DNA of 64,000 bases. It comes from Sorex araneus. Taxonomy: Eukaryota > Chordata > Mammalia > Eulipotyphla > Soricidae. Where the stretch lies: the NCBI RefSeq assembly GCF_027595985.1, contig NC_073302.1:163477951-163541950 (forward strand). The letters run 5' to 3'. The position numbers were made by a program, and so were the translations under genes. Shown here piece after piece: positions 24,483 through 36,990 of this stretch (position 1 is the stretch's first letter; the number at the start of each line of letters is the position of its first letter). Below the pieces are notes generated by a model. The model saw only the letters and a list, made by a program, of their open reading frames with translations, searched no databases and was not told the DNA's origin.

Positions 24483-25597
24483 GAAAAAAGAATGTGACCT
24501 CTTGTGTGGCTGGTTCTTCCCTTAGAGTAATGTTTTCAATGGTCTTCTCATTGGATGGTTGAATAGTACTACATTGTATGATGTTTTAACCTTGGGTTAT
24601 CTTATTGTGATGAAAACCTTCCAGAATAATGTTAGAAAGAACTGCGGCTGGAGTAGAAGTGTCAACTATTATTAGAAAGCAGAGGGATAAAATGATTTTT
24701 ATGCCTTCTACAATAAGAAGAAATTGTCAGATAAGCCTAAACCACATGCTATTCCCTAAAACTATTAAAGAACAATAGACACAAAGAACTCTAAAATAAT
24801 AAAAGGCCAGTAGGAGAACCCTATTATCCCTTCAAACCAAGGATTGCAAAATGGGTTTAATACCTGAGGCCAGTTGTTGAGGTTGGGAATTAGATAGGCA
24901 AAAAGATCAAATGCTATGAAAGGTCAAATCTTTGAAGGGGCAAAATGAAATCAGTCAAACTTTGGCAAAACAATGGGCAGGAACACTGGCTTTAAATAGA
25001 CGGGAGCTCCAGATGCAAATATCATCCTCTCTGCTCAAAATAGCCACATGGTGATTTTGCTGGCAGAGCAGGCCTGGGAGACCACTGAGAAGCAAAGAGG
25101 TGTCCTGAATTTGCACTCTCAGCACACAAGTGTCCAGGTTTATGTTTGCTAGCTTATTGTTTAGTGCTCTCAAACAGCAGCTAATGGACAGGAGCCTTTT
25201 CCTCTCTGCCAGTCTCATTTTTTTTTAATAAGAAAAGGGGAGCTCACATTTTTGGAGTTTTTCTCAAGTAGTAATGAGGGATCATGTTAATAAGACCCTG
25301 TGGACCAAAACTGGACTTTGCTTGAGGCCAGTTTGTAGAGCATCTAACTTGTTTCTAAGTGGGAATTCACATGGCTTACATTAGATCTCAAGGAATAAAG
25401 TCGATAAGCCTGGTGTGCTCAGCAATGAACTAACCTATAACCAGGGATCAGAATGTGGGTTTTATTTTATTTTATCTTTTGTTTTAAACTACCTTGTTAA
25501 TAGACAATAAAATCAGTGTTTTCAGTCCCAATCCCAGATCCTGAGAAAAACATTCTTGCTGAGGTGAATTTTTTTAGGACTTGTTTTTCAGAGAAGG
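24483..25597. other. Unassigned DNA
   Basis: I see no recognised repeat or exon. Confidence 0.45.
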
Positions 25598-25625
25598 GAG
25601 AGCGAGCGAGCGAGCGAGCGAGCGT

Positions 25626-25659
<34 letters not shown>

Positions 25660-25793
25660 TAGAGAGACAGAGAGACAGACAGAGACAGAGAGACAGAGAG
25701 GCAGAGAGAGACAGAGAGATAGACAGACAGACAGACAGAGACAGAGAGAGAGACAGAGAGAGAGACAGAGACAAAGAGAGACAAGATAGATAA
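25598..25793. repeat. Compound microsatellite (GCGA)n-(GA)n-(GACA)n
   Basis: GCGA units pass into GA and then interspersed GACA/GAGACA units. The long open frames here are repeat artefacts. Confidence 0.95.
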
Positions 25794-25934
25794 GCCAGTC
25801 AGGACTGGAGTTCAAACTTTTATTTGACCACACAGAATCTTGGCCCATAAATACCTGGGCTTCTTCCCTCTGAGAACCAGGACCCATTTCTGGGATCGTC
25901 AAAGATAGTGCAGGTTCTTTTAAGATTTGCGGGT

Positions 25935-26103
25935 TTTGTTTGTTTGGTTTTGGAACATGCCTGGCAGATTTCAGGGCTTAATCCTAGTTCTTCCCTCAGG
26001 GATAATTCCTGTCAGGATTTAGGAGACAATATGGGGTGTCAGGGATTGAACCAGGGTCAGTCGTGTGCAAGGCATACTACCCACTGCGCTATCTCTCTGG
26101 ACC
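25935..26103 (-). mobile_element. SINE type A
   Basis: Reversed: TTTTGGAACATGCCTGGCAG, GGGATAATTCCTGTCAGG, ATTGAACCAGGGTCAG, TGCGCTATCTCTCTGGACC. Moderately diverged. Confidence 0.8.
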
Positions 26104-26344
26104 TCTTCTAAGATTTTGTTTCATTTTGGCATGTAGGTTTTGCCCCACCCCCCCCCGCCCCGCCACATCTAGGTGTATGAATCAACTGTTACTTGTTTTA
26201 ACGTAGGTATGGGTTTTCTTAACATTTTCTCTAACCTTTTTCACTGGATTGCAAATATTTTTGCACTGATCTATATTTCGTCCTTTATCACATCTAGATA
26301 TGTGACAATTCTCACATATATTTGAATATATTGCTTGTTCTTCT

Positions 26345-26424
26345 GAGTGCCCCTTTCTCTTTTCTTGCTTTCTTGTCTTTTCTTTCCTTCTTTTCTTTTC
26401 TCTTCTTTTCTTCCTTTATTTTTA
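26345..26424. repeat. Pyrimidine-rich (CTTTT)n-like tract
   Basis: An imperfect CT/T-rich run immediately before a reversed SINE. It may be the expanded tail of that SINE. Confidence 0.7.
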
Positions 26425-26560
26425 TTTTGACTACACCTGTCAATGCTCAAAGGTTTTTTCCAGCCAGTGTTCATGGATTCATACAGTCTTGGGGATTGAA
26501 CCTGGGGCTCCTGTGTGCAAAGCATGGGCTACAGCCCACTGAGCCATCTCTCCAGCCCAT
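26425..26560 (-). mobile_element. SINE type A, truncated inside
   Basis: Reversed: GACTACACCTGTCAATGCTC, ATTGAACCTGGGGCTCC, GAGCCATCTCTCCAGCCC. The middle part is shortened. Confidence 0.75.
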
Positions 26561-27358
26561 TATTCATGTTTGCTGGAAACAACATCATTATCTTTCTGAA
26601 GATGCAACAGCACCACTATTGATGTCAATCAGTCCTTTGCCCTGTGAGTGCTCTTTCCTCACCTTTGGTTTTTGCCTTTCACATCGCAGCCACATACAAG
26701 TCATTTCTGGAAACTCCTTGCATTATCACATTTAGCAAATGATCTGTGGGCATTTGGAATGTCTGATGAAAAACTGACAAGAGAACTTGAATGTTCAGGA
26801 GCACTTTCTGTCTGTGTTGATCTTTGATGGGTTGGGAAGCAGAGATGGAAGAGGTATGACAGGCTTGTTTCCCTCCATCCTCCTCCCAGAGAAGGTTTCA
26901 CAGCTGCTTTTTGCAGGCTCTTCAGCAAAGTCCTGAGTATGGAGTGAATCCAACTGCTTTATGACTTGCTAGTTTCCTTCTTAGTCTTGTGAGACAGTAT
27001 TCAGCATTACTGTGATTCACTTTAACATGTTTTTCATCCTTTATTGCTTCACTTTCCTTTTTTCCCTCATCCATGCAGTCTAGCAAAGACTTCTGAAATT
27101 ATAATTTAGCATGCTTTTTCTTGATTCAGGCCTTGCTTTCCCAGGAACTATGGATAAAATACTTCTCAATGTATATTTACGTGTGGGCGGAGGGCACTCA
27201 CGTGTGTGTGTGCTAATATTTTTTAATTGGAATTGGTAGCTTTCTCTCTTACATCCTATCCAATGTGTGCTACCCCTGGTACATCGGTGGTATAGAGTAT
27301 GAGATGCCCAGGAATTCTAAAATTTTAGATGCAGTTAAATTTTTACAGCTGGAATTAA
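26561..27358. other. Unassigned DNA
   Basis: I see no recognised feature. Confidence 0.45.
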
Positions 27359-27536
27359 TTTTTTTTTTTTTTTTGCATTTTGGGTCACACCTGGCGATGC
27401 ACAGGGGCTACTCCTGGCTCTGCACTCAGGAATTACTCCTGGCGGTGCTCAGGGGACCATATGGGATGCTGGGAATTGAACACGGGTTGGCTGCATGCAA
27501 GGCAAATGCCCTACCCGCTGTGCTATTGCTCCAGCC
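27359..27536 (-). mobile_element. SINE type A, young, with target duplication
   Basis: A full-length reversed copy with a T-run tail. GGAATTAA is repeated before and after. Confidence 0.93.
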
Positions 27537-27644
27537 AAGGAATTAAATTTTTAACTGGAAGGTGACTTTGGAATATGAGGCATCTCTGCAGCTTGTTGAT
27601 CTCTTCCGAGATTAATTTGTGAGTGAGTTTGCATATTTACTCTT

Positions 27645-28085
27645 TTTTTTAATTTTTATTTTTTTTAAATGAATCACCATGGGGTACAGTTACAGACTTA
27701 CAAACTTCTGTGCTTACATTTCAGTCATACAATGATCGAGTACCCATCCCTTAACCAGTGCTTATTCTCAACCACCAATAATCCTGGTATCCCTGCCATC
27801 ACTCCCACCCCATCCCCTCCTACCCCACCCTGCCTCTGTGGCAGGGCATTCCTTTTTTGCTGTCTCTCCTTATGGGTATTGTGGTTTGCAATAGAGGTAT
27901 TGAATTGCTATCATTGGGTCTGTAGCTTGCTTTCAGCATGCATCTCCCCTCCCATGCGGGCCCTCCAAGCACCCAATACTTGGTGTTTCCTGCTCTATTC
28001 TTGGGTGTAAGTCTCCCATTCTGTTTCTTTATATTCCACAAATGTCTATTGTCTGTCCCTCTTTCTGACTCATTTCACTTAACAT
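27645..28085 (-). mobile_element. L1 3' end with 24-base target duplication
   Basis: The same 24 bases, beginning GAGTGAGTTTGC and ending ACTCTT, lie at 27621-27644 and 28086-28109. On the minus strand it starts in L1 sequence (GTTAAGTGAAATGAGTCAG), passes the G-rich 3' UTR and ends in an A-tail. A 5'-truncated, clean target-primed insertion. Confidence 0.93.
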
Positions 28086-28109
28086 GAGTGAGTTTGCATA
28101 TTTACTCTT

Positions 28110-29002
28110 AAACCACATTTCAAGATACCAGGTTTGTCTATTATTGTCTTAAATCCTCTTTTTTTTTTTTTTTGCCTTGGGAGACAGATTAGTAATTCTA
28201 GGAACAAAACTATTTTATTTCTTCCTCATGAGTGGCAAAACTTATTTTAATAACTGCGGTTCTATCACAAAAACAGAACCACTGAGAATAATGCAGAATG
28301 AGGAATTTATTATGGGGGGGTCTACTTTATGAAATTATTATAATTGTTAAAATTTAGAACAAAAATACAGCAGGCAATTGGGAGGATAAGAGGAAAAGAA
28401 CTGAGGAAGAGCATGAAAAACTGAAAATTCTGAAGACAGGCTGAAATTGGAGCCCTCTGCTCATAAAACTGTCCCCCACCTCTCCCTGCAATCATGCTTC
28501 TGTGAACAATCTGTTGAAGAAGCTATTTGCTGAGAAGACATATTTGCACCTTGCTCAGAAATTTGAGAAGGGAAATGAAAAGACTGGGCAGTAGCATGGA
28601 GATACTGTAGGCAATTTTGCTGCCCATGACAAAGAAGAGAAACACTAACTAGATCTATCAAATCTACCCAGGCTCCAAGCAAGGCTTAAAGTGTATTGAT
28701 CCTCACCGGTGAACTGTGGGTATTCCTCATGTCTGCCTTCTATATATCAGACAGGTTTCACTTGTGACAGTCTACCTGGAAACATTAATGGAATTGAATC
28801 CTCATGAGTGCAGTTTAAGTTAGACAAGTTTACATATTACAAAGCTAATTAATATCATTTATGAGATATACTGACTTTCTCCAAAAGGATGCATTATTTC
28901 ATGATTTATCTTTGAGTGATATTCTTCCTTTAGCTAGTTGAATCACATACCTACTTTGATATCCTTTAACTTACAAATAAAGGCATAAAGGTAACTACTA
29001 AT
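28110..29002. other. Unassigned DNA
   Basis: I see no recognised repeat or exon. The T-run at about 28160 is unremarkable. Confidence 0.45.
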
Positions 29003-29172
29003 TTTGGGGGGAAGGGGAGCACACCTGGCAGTGCTCATGGCTTACTTTTGGCTCTGCACACAGGGAGTATTCCTGGCAGGCTGGTGAGACCATATGGTGT
29101 GCTGGGGATCGAACTTTGGTCAGCCGCATGCAAGGCAACCACCCATCCTGCTGTACTATCTTTCTAGCCGCC
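29003..29172 (-). mobile_element. SINE type A
   Basis: Reversed: CACACCTGGCAGTGCTCATG, ACCATATGGTGTGCTGGG, TGCAAGGCAACCACCC and CTAGCCGCC. Diverged. Confidence 0.8.
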
Positions 29173-29819
29173 TTCAGTTAACTGCCATTAAAATAACTTA
29201 CAGTTTATGATAGCACAATAAGAAAAAAAGTTAAAAATGAGGGATATGGTCATAAATATGCCCATATAATAATGACAGCAAATTCATAACTATTACAGTC
29301 TTCTTTCTTGCGACTGGTCATGTAGTTGTGAATTAAAATATCCTTTACTCATTACCTGTTTTGTATTTGCAGTGATATTCTGAGGTTTCTAAACTGATAG
29401 AATGTGTAAAATCTTTCTTTTTGAAAGATTTGGCACATGAGAAGTTCTTTTTATAGGGTTGCTTAGTTTTCCATTGACTTTAATGGTATGAGAGCATTAA
29501 GAGGTACCCTGGGGGGATCCCCTGTATTGCAGGAAGACTTCCTGACTTCAGGTATAGTGGCAAGCTAATTTTCCCTTACTCACTGAGATATATAAATCAT
29601 CCCAGGCTATACCATCATCCCTACTTTGCTTGTTGATTTATAGCACAGAAGCCTGAAGTGGCCATTTGGTAGATTCATTAGACTTCATCAGACAGTGAGT
29701 GATTGCTATATGCCATGATGGAAGAACTAAATCTCTAAACTAGCACATACCAAATTTGTGGAAATGAGAAATGAAAATTTTGCTAATCTATTAAAACTGA
29801 TTGTAATTTAGGTAGCATG
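29173..29819. other. Unassigned AT-rich DNA
   Basis: I see no recognised feature. Confidence 0.45.
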
Positions 29820-30640
29820 TTTACAATGTGTTAATATTTAATTTTTTTGATGTACAAAGTAACTGTTCCTTCCTCACCACCTAAGTGCTCGAGACCCTCT
29901 GCATTCTGTCTTTATGTCACCTCTTCCTTCTCTTCCCTCTACCTGCTGCTTGGTAATCTCAATTTTAAATAAAAGGTCAAAGTTTTGTCATAGTTTGATA
30001 TTATCTATTCCCTTGTTTTGTTCCTCTCTCTATATATATATAATACATATACATATATCACAGATAAGTGAGGTTTTCCAGTATTTGTAATTTTCCTTCT
30101 GATTTGTTTTGCTTAACATGATGCCACCTAGTTCTACTTGAGTTGTCGAAATTTCAAGACTTTATCTTTTTTATGACCACGTAGTATTCCAATGTATACA
30201 TATACCACAACATCTTTATGCTCTTATCTATTATTGGACATTTGGGTTTTTATATCCTAGCTATTATTAACTTCAATGAATGTAGGTGTACATATATTTA
30301 TTTGAAGTACTATTTTCATGTTTCATATGTGGTTGCCAAGAAGTAGAATTATAGATTATATGGATGTTCTATTACTGCTTCTTTTTTCAGTATCTCTATA
30401 CTGTTCTTCATGGAGTCTGAACCAAAAAACAACAATGAATAAAGATTTCTCACCACATTCCTATTAACACTTGGTCTTTCCAGTTTTTTATTTTCATACA
30501 TGCCATTCCTACTTGTGTGAAATGATATTTCATTAGTTGGTTTTTATTTCTCTGATAATAAGTAATTATGAACATTTTTTTATAAGACTAACCATATGTT
30601 CTCTTCTGGAAAGTGTCTGTTTGTCTCCATAGAAAACAAT
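29820..30640 (-). mobile_element. Old L1, ORF2 end and 3' UTR
   Basis: The reversed L1 pattern is clear: ACCACGTAGTATTCCAATG, GGACATTTGGGTTTTTATATC, AACTTCAATGAATGTAGGTG, AAGAAGTAGAATTATAGATT and TGTGAAATGATATTTCATTAG. Many stops, no usable frame. A short (TA)n lies at about 30032-30058. Confidence 0.75.
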
Positions 30641-30971
30641 CTCATTTGTTTATTTTGGTTCTTAGACTCCTGCACTCTGACTTTTTTGAGAAATGGTATT
30701 ATATTCTGGTCATAAATATGAAAACATATGCTATACTTGAGGATGTTTTCTCAGCACTGCATACCCAATTGCCTCTCAAAAATGTTAGACTTGCTATAGT
30801 AAAGTGATGAGTGAATATCGTTAGCATGGACAACTACTTCACTTTATCTTCTATCAAATGTATTTCTTGGTTAGTAATAATCCCCTGAAAAATTATTTGA
30901 TAGTTATTAAGGCATTGTTAGTCTGAAGATGATAGTTTTATAGGAAGGAAAAACAAATCCATTGCTATAAA

Positions 30972-31147
30972 TATTTTTTCTTTTTTGCTTTTTGGGTCAC
31001 ACCTGGAGATGCACAGGGGTTACTCCTATCTCTGTACTCAGGAATTACCCCTGGCGGTACTCAGGGGACCATATAGGATGCTGGGAATTGAACCCGGGTT
31101 GGCACGTGCAAGGCAAATACCCTACCTGTTGTGCTATTGCTCCAGCC
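30972..31147 (-). mobile_element. SINE type A
   Basis: A full-length reversed copy with T-run tail: GGGTCACACCTGGAGATGC to TATTGCTCCAGCC. Confidence 0.9.
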
Positions 31148-31231
31148 TCATGCTACAATATTTTTTTCTGGTAAGAACAAAGCACACCCCTTTCACATGG
31201 AAGCATGGGGTATTATAGTTCTAAACATTTT

Positions 31232-31403
31232 TTTTTTTGCTTTTTGGGTCACACCCGGCGATGCACAGGGGTTACTCCTGGTTCTACACTCAGGAATTAC
31301 TCCTGGCAGTGCTCAGGGGACCATATGGGATGCTGGGATTCGAACCCGGGTCGGCCGCGTGCAAGGCAAACGCCCTACCCGCTGTGCTATCGCTCCAGCC
31401 CCC
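31232..31403 (-). mobile_element. SINE type A, young, with target duplication
   Basis: A near-consensus reversed copy. The 15-base AGTTCTAAACATTTT lies at 31217-31231 and 31404-31418. It inserted at the left edge of the solo LTR that starts at about 31416. Confidence 0.96.
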
Positions 31404-31415
31404 AGTTCTAAACAT

Positions 31416-33190
31416 TTTAGGTTTAACATTGGTTTGTCCTTTCTCCCGCTGCAGAAAGCTTAGGTTTACTGAGTTACCTCCACCACAGTGCTCCCGAGGC
31501 ACACCCAATTCCATCAGGCACTCCCAATCCTCTGTATTTATATTTAACCTCTCCTTTGTGTTCTTCATCCCCTATCTGTTAATCACTTATACCAAAATCA
31601 GACCCTGTGACTTGTAAAGTCAAGTTCTTCTGAGGACTCTGGATTTTGTATACGTAAGTGAAATGTTGCTTTTTATCTTTCCTTTATGTCCTTTGCATAG
31701 TTTATATAAGTGCAATATCCTTTTTGTGTACACACCAGAGGACAGTTAATTCTATGCTTTTGTAAGTTGGCACTTAATTGATGCTGACTAGTATTTAGGC
31801 ATCTGTCATATTTACTTGACTTAAGCCTCAGTTGTCCTTAGTTCCTAACACCCTAAAATGGGGATCCCTCTGAGGGACAATGGTGTTCGTCACCATAGAC
31901 CAGACAAGGATGGACCCAGGGCAAGCCATATACTATACTGGCATCGAAAAGGAACAGGCTTAGCACCATAAAAGGTATTCCAAATTAAGAGCATAGTCAT
32001 GGAACAAACTGCCATGACCCAAAGGGAAGTAACTGAATAAGGACCCTGCTGAGTTTAGGAAAGACTAACTGACTACAAGTCTCCATCCACTCATTGCATC
32101 TGTAGTCTGGGATATATAGCAAGATGTCTCCAGGAAGAGCCACTCTTTAAGCCTAATATATCTCTTACTGTGTCCATACAAAATGACTAGAAATATTATT
32201 AAGAAATAAATTTAAGATGATTGTTTAAATGGATACTGGCTAAGAAAAAGCGATTCACCCTTAATGGGATTTCATCCTTGGGTAGATCTCCTAGCAAGAA
32301 TCTAGAGTGCTTTATGACCTTTGCATGTAAGTGGATCAACATGGAAAATATCGTCTAAATGAAATGAGTCAAAAAGAGAAAGACAGACATAGAAAGATTG
32401 CACTCAGCTGTGGAATATAAAGTAACAGAATGGGAGACTAGAACTCAAGAATAGTAGAGATAAGTACCAGAAGGTTTGCTCCACAGCTTGGAAGCTGGCC
32501 TTATGGGCTACTGGAAAAGGCAGCTCAGATAGAGAAGGGAAAACTAGGTAAAGTGTGGTTGGAGGACCTGCTCAGGATGGGAGATGCGTGCTGAAAGTAG
32601 CCTACAGATCAAACATGATGGCCACTCAATACCTCTATTGCAAACCATATCACCCAAAAGGAAAAGAGAACAAAAAAGAATGCCCTGCCACAAGAGGTGG
32701 GGGGGGTGGAGGGGATGGGGTGGGAAGGGTGGGAGGGATACTGGGGTCATCAGGGGTGGAGAATGGGCACTGGTGGAGGGATGGGTACTCAAGCATTGTA
32801 TGATTGAAACACAAGCACGAAAGTTTGTAATTCTGTAACTGTACCTCACGGTGATTCACTAAGGATAATAAAAAGAAAATCTAGAGTAATAGTACCCAGA
32901 TGAAATTTTGTCCTTGAGTTTATCTCCTAGAACTTCCCCTGAAGGAAGGACTTTACATCTGTTCATTGTTTATGATAATGTTCAACCAAACCTATGTGTA
33001 ATTGCTACCTTTAACCCTTCATGATTTTGCTATAACTAACAATGCGAGACTTGAATAAATGGCCACTGATGACCAACAAGCCTGGTGACCCCTGTTCCCT
33101 CCTTCGTTCATCCATCACCATAGACCAGCAAGGGGATATGGATGGCAATCGGCTCTAGGGGACCCTCAGGTCACCGCCAGCAGGCCAGTT
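31416..33190 (+). mobile_element. Solo LTR, ~1.15-kb family, copy 2, split by L1
   Basis: Aligns by eye along its length with copy 1: CATTGGTTTGTCCTTTCTC, AGCTTAGGTTTACTGAG, CTTAAGCCTCAGTTGTCC, GGCATCGAAAAGGAACAGG, CTTACTGTGTCCATACAAAA, then after the L1 insert TTGAATAAATGGCCACTGATG (AATAAA signal) and a GC-richer end. The outer ends are eroded: TG is not evident at the left and the right limit is approximate. Confidence 0.75.
32309..32877 (+). mobile_element. L1 3' end inserted in solo LTR
   Basis: Flanked by AATCTAGAGT at 32299-32308 and 32878-32887. It begins in L1 ORF2-end sequence (GAAATGAGTCAAAAAGAGAA), continues through the G-rich 3' UTR and ends AAGGATAATAAAAAG. It is younger than the LTR it splits. 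Confidence 0.93.
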
Positions 33191-34299
33191 ACCACTCCAC
33201 ACATGGATACAGTGACAGAAACAGCCCAGTTTAATTGACTATCAAGTAATTGACCAATTATGTGCAGAATAGTACCATATCATGGGCTCAGCGTTGGTCA
33301 GGAAAGTTTTCAGTGAATGTGTGGAGTAGGCAGACTAATAGTTTTCCCAATTGCAGATATATGTAGCATGTTATTCTGGAGCTCTCTGAAATGAATTGCT
33401 TCAGTGTATTTACTTTCTGAGAGTGGATTTCACTTTTTTCTTTTCTTTAATGTATTATTGAGGAGCTTAGTTATGTTTTATTAGTGTTGCCCGCAATATT
33501 TATTTTTCTCTATAAAAATGGTCCCTACTTGAATGAATAGTTCTTAAGGCTTAAGTTTTACTCTATATTTAAGCTCTAACCCTGTGCCAATTATAATCAG
33601 AATTTGTACATATGGAAAACAAAAAGGGGAAGAGGTGCTCTACTGACTCAGCTTGATGAAACCAGCTCTCCAATTAATTATGTTGTGATTTCTCAGGTCA
33701 TTTGCATTTGTTGACATTGAGCAGGGAGCCTGTGACTCCCTCTGGAAGGACCCTTAACCCTGGACAAATATCCTGTATCTGAAGGTTGATATAATATTTT
33801 GTAAGGATCAAGAGAGTTTTCTTTGAATAAAGGTTGTATTAGAGTAAACCCCAGAGAAAAATTACCTGAACCAATTACATTTTCATATGGTTAGAAGGAT
33901 AGAGATATTTTATATAAATACAGTACAAACATTGCAATTTCTATTTGGTATAACTTTAAGCATGTCAACCTTTATGTCTTGGGTTTGCTTTTATTACACT
34001 CACCATGCAGTTGTGAAACTAAGTTGACATGTAAAAGTTATTAGAATCATGTCTAGCAGACATATACTCTAAAGTTCCTTCCATCACATAATTTTAGGTT
34101 ACATAAATATCTCCAATATAACCACAGTACTACCATTAACATGAGGACATTAACAGTTATTTTATATTTAACCCTCAGATTATAATCAAGTTTCCTCAAC
34201 TATAATCACAATAATTTTGTTCAGAGTAAAAGGGTACAATTCAGAACCGCATACTGCCTTCATGCCTCTTTCAGTTCGAACAATTTCTTTAGTTTTTCC
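33191..34299. other. Unassigned DNA
   Basis: I see no clear repeat. The segment 33640-33760 is non-repetitive and less AT-rich, and might be an old conserved non-coding patch. Confidence 0.4.
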
Positions 34300-34398
34300 T
34301 TATGGTCCCCCAAACCTGCTAGAAGTGACCCCTGGTCACAGAGCCAGGGGTAAACCTGGAACACAGATGGGTGTGAATCCAAAACCAAACCAAAGTCA
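34300..34398 (+). mobile_element. SINE type A, old fragment
   Basis: TTATGGTCCCCCAAACCTGC, CACAGAGCCAGGGGTAAACC and GATGGGTGTGAATCC recall the type A 3' half. Confidence 0.5.
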
Positions 34399-34699
34399 AC
34401 TGCTTCAGTGGTTAAGAGTCAGCAATTATTTATTTTTCAGTTACTTGTTATATTATAATTTTCTTAAATAAAAATTAAGAAATAGGTCTCTTCATAACAA
34501 CTTTGGAAAACTTTTAAAGTTTTGCTTACAATTTTTAGTAATCGCAACAAGAAATGACCTGAGTCAAGTTGGTCTTACAGAGTAAATCAAGTCAGACTTT
34601 GTTTATGTGACAAACTGGTTTAGTTTGCTCTAGGAATTTTCCAACTGGCCACTTGACTAAGAGGGTGTTTGCCAAGATTCTTACTTTAAAGTTACATCT

Positions 34700-34892
34700 A
34701 TTTTTGTTTGTTTGGCTTTTGATTCAAACAAACTTACATGTGTTTGACTAGCTAGTATTCAGGGCTTACTCTTTGCTCTGTGCTCAGGCATCACTTTTGG
34801 AAGTGCTCCGGGACAATATGCAGGACCAGGAATTAAACTGGGGTCAGCCGCATACAAGGCAAGAACTTTACATCCAGTACTGTCTGGTCCTA
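34700..34892 (-). mobile_element. SINE type A, old
   Basis: Reversed: TTCAGGGCTTACTCTTTGC, TCCGGGACAATATGCAGGACC, GTCAGCCGCATACAAGGC and TGTCTGGTCCT. A short AAACAAACTT-type insertion is present near the tail. Confidence 0.7.
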
Positions 34893-34979
34893 ATATAACA
34901 TCTTGTTTTTTGCTTTGTAATTAATAATTACTTTGGGTGGGACACTTGGTTTTTAAATTTATTTAAATATTCTTTTTCT

Positions 34980-35147
34980 TGGGCTGGAGAGATAGAACAG
35001 CAGGTAGGGTGTTTACCTTGCACTCGGCCAACCCGGGTTCATCTCCCAGCATCCCATATGGTCCCCCAAGCACCGCCAGGAGTCATTCCTGAGTGCAGAG
35101 CCAGGAGTAACCCCTGTGCATCGCCGGGTGTGATCCAAAAAAAACAA
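34980..35147 (+). mobile_element. SINE type A with target duplication
   Basis: A full-length copy. AAATATTCTTTTT is seen before and after. A-rich tail with CAACAAAAA. Confidence 0.92.
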
Positions 35148-35439
35148 CAAAAAATATTCTTTTTTTCTCAAAGACTTTCCATTTATTAAAATGGATTATT
35201 ATTTTCCATTTTGTTTTTATATTTTACTTCATTAACATCATAATTTATTTAGTACTCATGTTGTCCAGTTTGACCATTGACAGCATCTCCACTCTTTAAA
35301 AAGCGTTTTTGGAGAAGAATCTCCAATTGGTGTTCACAGGTCCCAGGAGCACTTCCTGCAGTACTTGACCGTCTTCAAGTGCCAGGGCTTGAGGATGCAG
35401 TGCTACTCTGACCCCTATGCCTGGGACCTCCATAGTTAC

Positions 35440-35530
35440 ACCCTCCAATGCTCAGTGGACCATGTTGTGCTGGGGATTAAACTCAGGCAAGGCAAGTACC
35501 TTAACCCCTCTATTTTCTCCCTGGCGCCCC
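35440..35530 (-). mobile_element. SINE type A, old fragment
   Basis: Reversed: ACACCCTCCAATGCTCAG, GTGCTGGGGATTAAACTC and AGGCAAGGCAAGTACC. The tail side is lost. Confidence 0.5.
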
Positions 35531-36290
35531 TCTTCCATCACTCTGTGAGCACTTCCTGGCTTCTTACACAATAAAGTGTTGTAGACACATCTGAACTTTC
35601 CCTGCTCCAGTCTTAGAATGAAACATTACTCTTAGAACCCTGGTTCCTTGAAGTGGATAACAATATATAAAAATCAAGATCTAATGCTAGCTATGTTTTC
35701 TGGTTTGGGAGATTCTCATTGGTAGTGTGTCTTCCAAAAAGATAAGGAATACATTCATGTATTATATGTATTTATTTGTCTCTATATTTATTTGTGTTTC
35801 TGTTTCCATATATTAAAAATCAGTAGCTTACTGATCTCCTTAATCCCAGACCAACATCACAAAGTTTAATGTAATTCTTCCCTTTGCATATTTGTGTTTC
35901 CTTTTTTTGACCTTGAGAAATTCAATTATGCATACATTTTTTTCCAGTTTTCTTCTCGTACGTCCACATATGTGCTTGCCTGACCCATGGCTCTGCTATC
36001 CTGTGTGGGTGTTCTCCTTCCCTGCTCTCCCTGCCATCACTCCCACCACTCCGTACAAGCTCTTCAGCTTGAAACCAGGACTGGGAACATTCCCACTCTG
36101 CCTGGAATCCCTCATCGCATGTGGCTTTGGTTCTCTGTGTGGAGCGGGTGCTCCCATTTCCATCATATGTCAATTCTAATATCTCAAGAAATAAATTGTT
36201 TCTGAGGACAAAGGGATAAGAGAAAGGGAGGGTACTGGGAGGGCTATAATAAGGAAAACTAGGCCTACACATAGAAAGATTATAGATTAT
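35531..36290. other. Unassigned DNA
   Basis: I see no recognised repeat. 35990-36150 is GC-richer but has no exon-like splice structure I can defend. Confidence 0.4.
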
Positions 36291-36293
36291 GAA

Positions 36294-36295
<2 letters not shown>

Positions 36296-36351
<56 letters not shown>

Positions 36352-36353
36352 TT
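36296..36353. repeat. (CT)n microsatellite
   Basis: About 22 CT units with a single TT interruption, directly before a reversed SINE. Confidence 0.95.
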
Positions 36354-36370
36354 CCCCCTCCATCCCTCCC

Positions 36371-36534
36371 TGTGCCACACCTGGCAGTGATCAGGGCTTA
36401 CTCCTAGCTCTGAACTCAGGAATCACTCCTGGGAAGTTCTGGTGATCCTATGGGATGCCAGATTCCTGGGATCAGATCAGGTCTGCCGCATGCAAGGCGA
36501 GTGCCCTACTCACTGTACTATTGCTCCTACCCCC
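36371..36534 (-). mobile_element. SINE type A
   Basis: Reversed: GCCACACCTGGCAGTGATC, GGAATCACTCCTGGGAAG, CCGCATGCAAGGCGAGTG and TATTGCTCCTACCCC. Confidence 0.8.
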
Positions 36535-36540
36535 ATAATT

Positions 36541-36711
36541 TTTTTTTGGGGGGGATTTGTTTTTGGCTCACACCCAGTGGTTCTCAGGGTTCCCTCTGCA
36601 CTCAGGGAGAACATCTGGCTGTGCTCTGGGGATCATATGCAAAGTCAGGGGTGAACCAGAGTCTGGTTTCTCAAGGCAAGTCTTAAGCTCTGAACCATTG
36701 CTCTAGCCTTG
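36541..36711 (-). mobile_element. SINE type A, old
   Basis: Reversed: GGCTCACACCCAGTGGTTC, GGGGATCATATGCAAAGTC and CATTGCTCTAGCCTT. It lies head-to-tail with the preceding copy. Confidence 0.75.
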
Positions 36712-36854
36712 AGATTATTCCCTTTTAGAGACTGTTGTCACACATCTGCCCTCTGATGAATTTTGGCATCCTGTTGCTCACCAGCTAAGGCCTATAGCTC
36801 GCTATAAACATCCACAAGTCTATAAAGTATTGGTTATATTTGATGTTTTGGTTT

Positions 36855-36990
36855 TTCTTTTTGAGGCCTCTCAGCAATACCTGGCCCTCATGGAATACAC
36901 TCAGTGGTGCACTCGGGGTGGTCATTAGCAGACTACGTGGTGCTAGCCACGTGCAAGGCCTGAGACTTAATTCCTGAACTATCAGCCCTC
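36855..36990 (-). mobile_element. SINE type A, old
   Basis: AATACCTGGCCCTCATGG, GTGCACTCGGGGTGGTCA and CACGTGCAAGGCCTGAG. Strongly diverged. Confidence 0.5.

Noticed and set aside
31131-31617. 110-126-codon frames near 31.2 kb
   Set aside because: Mostly reverse-read SINE plus LTR sequence.
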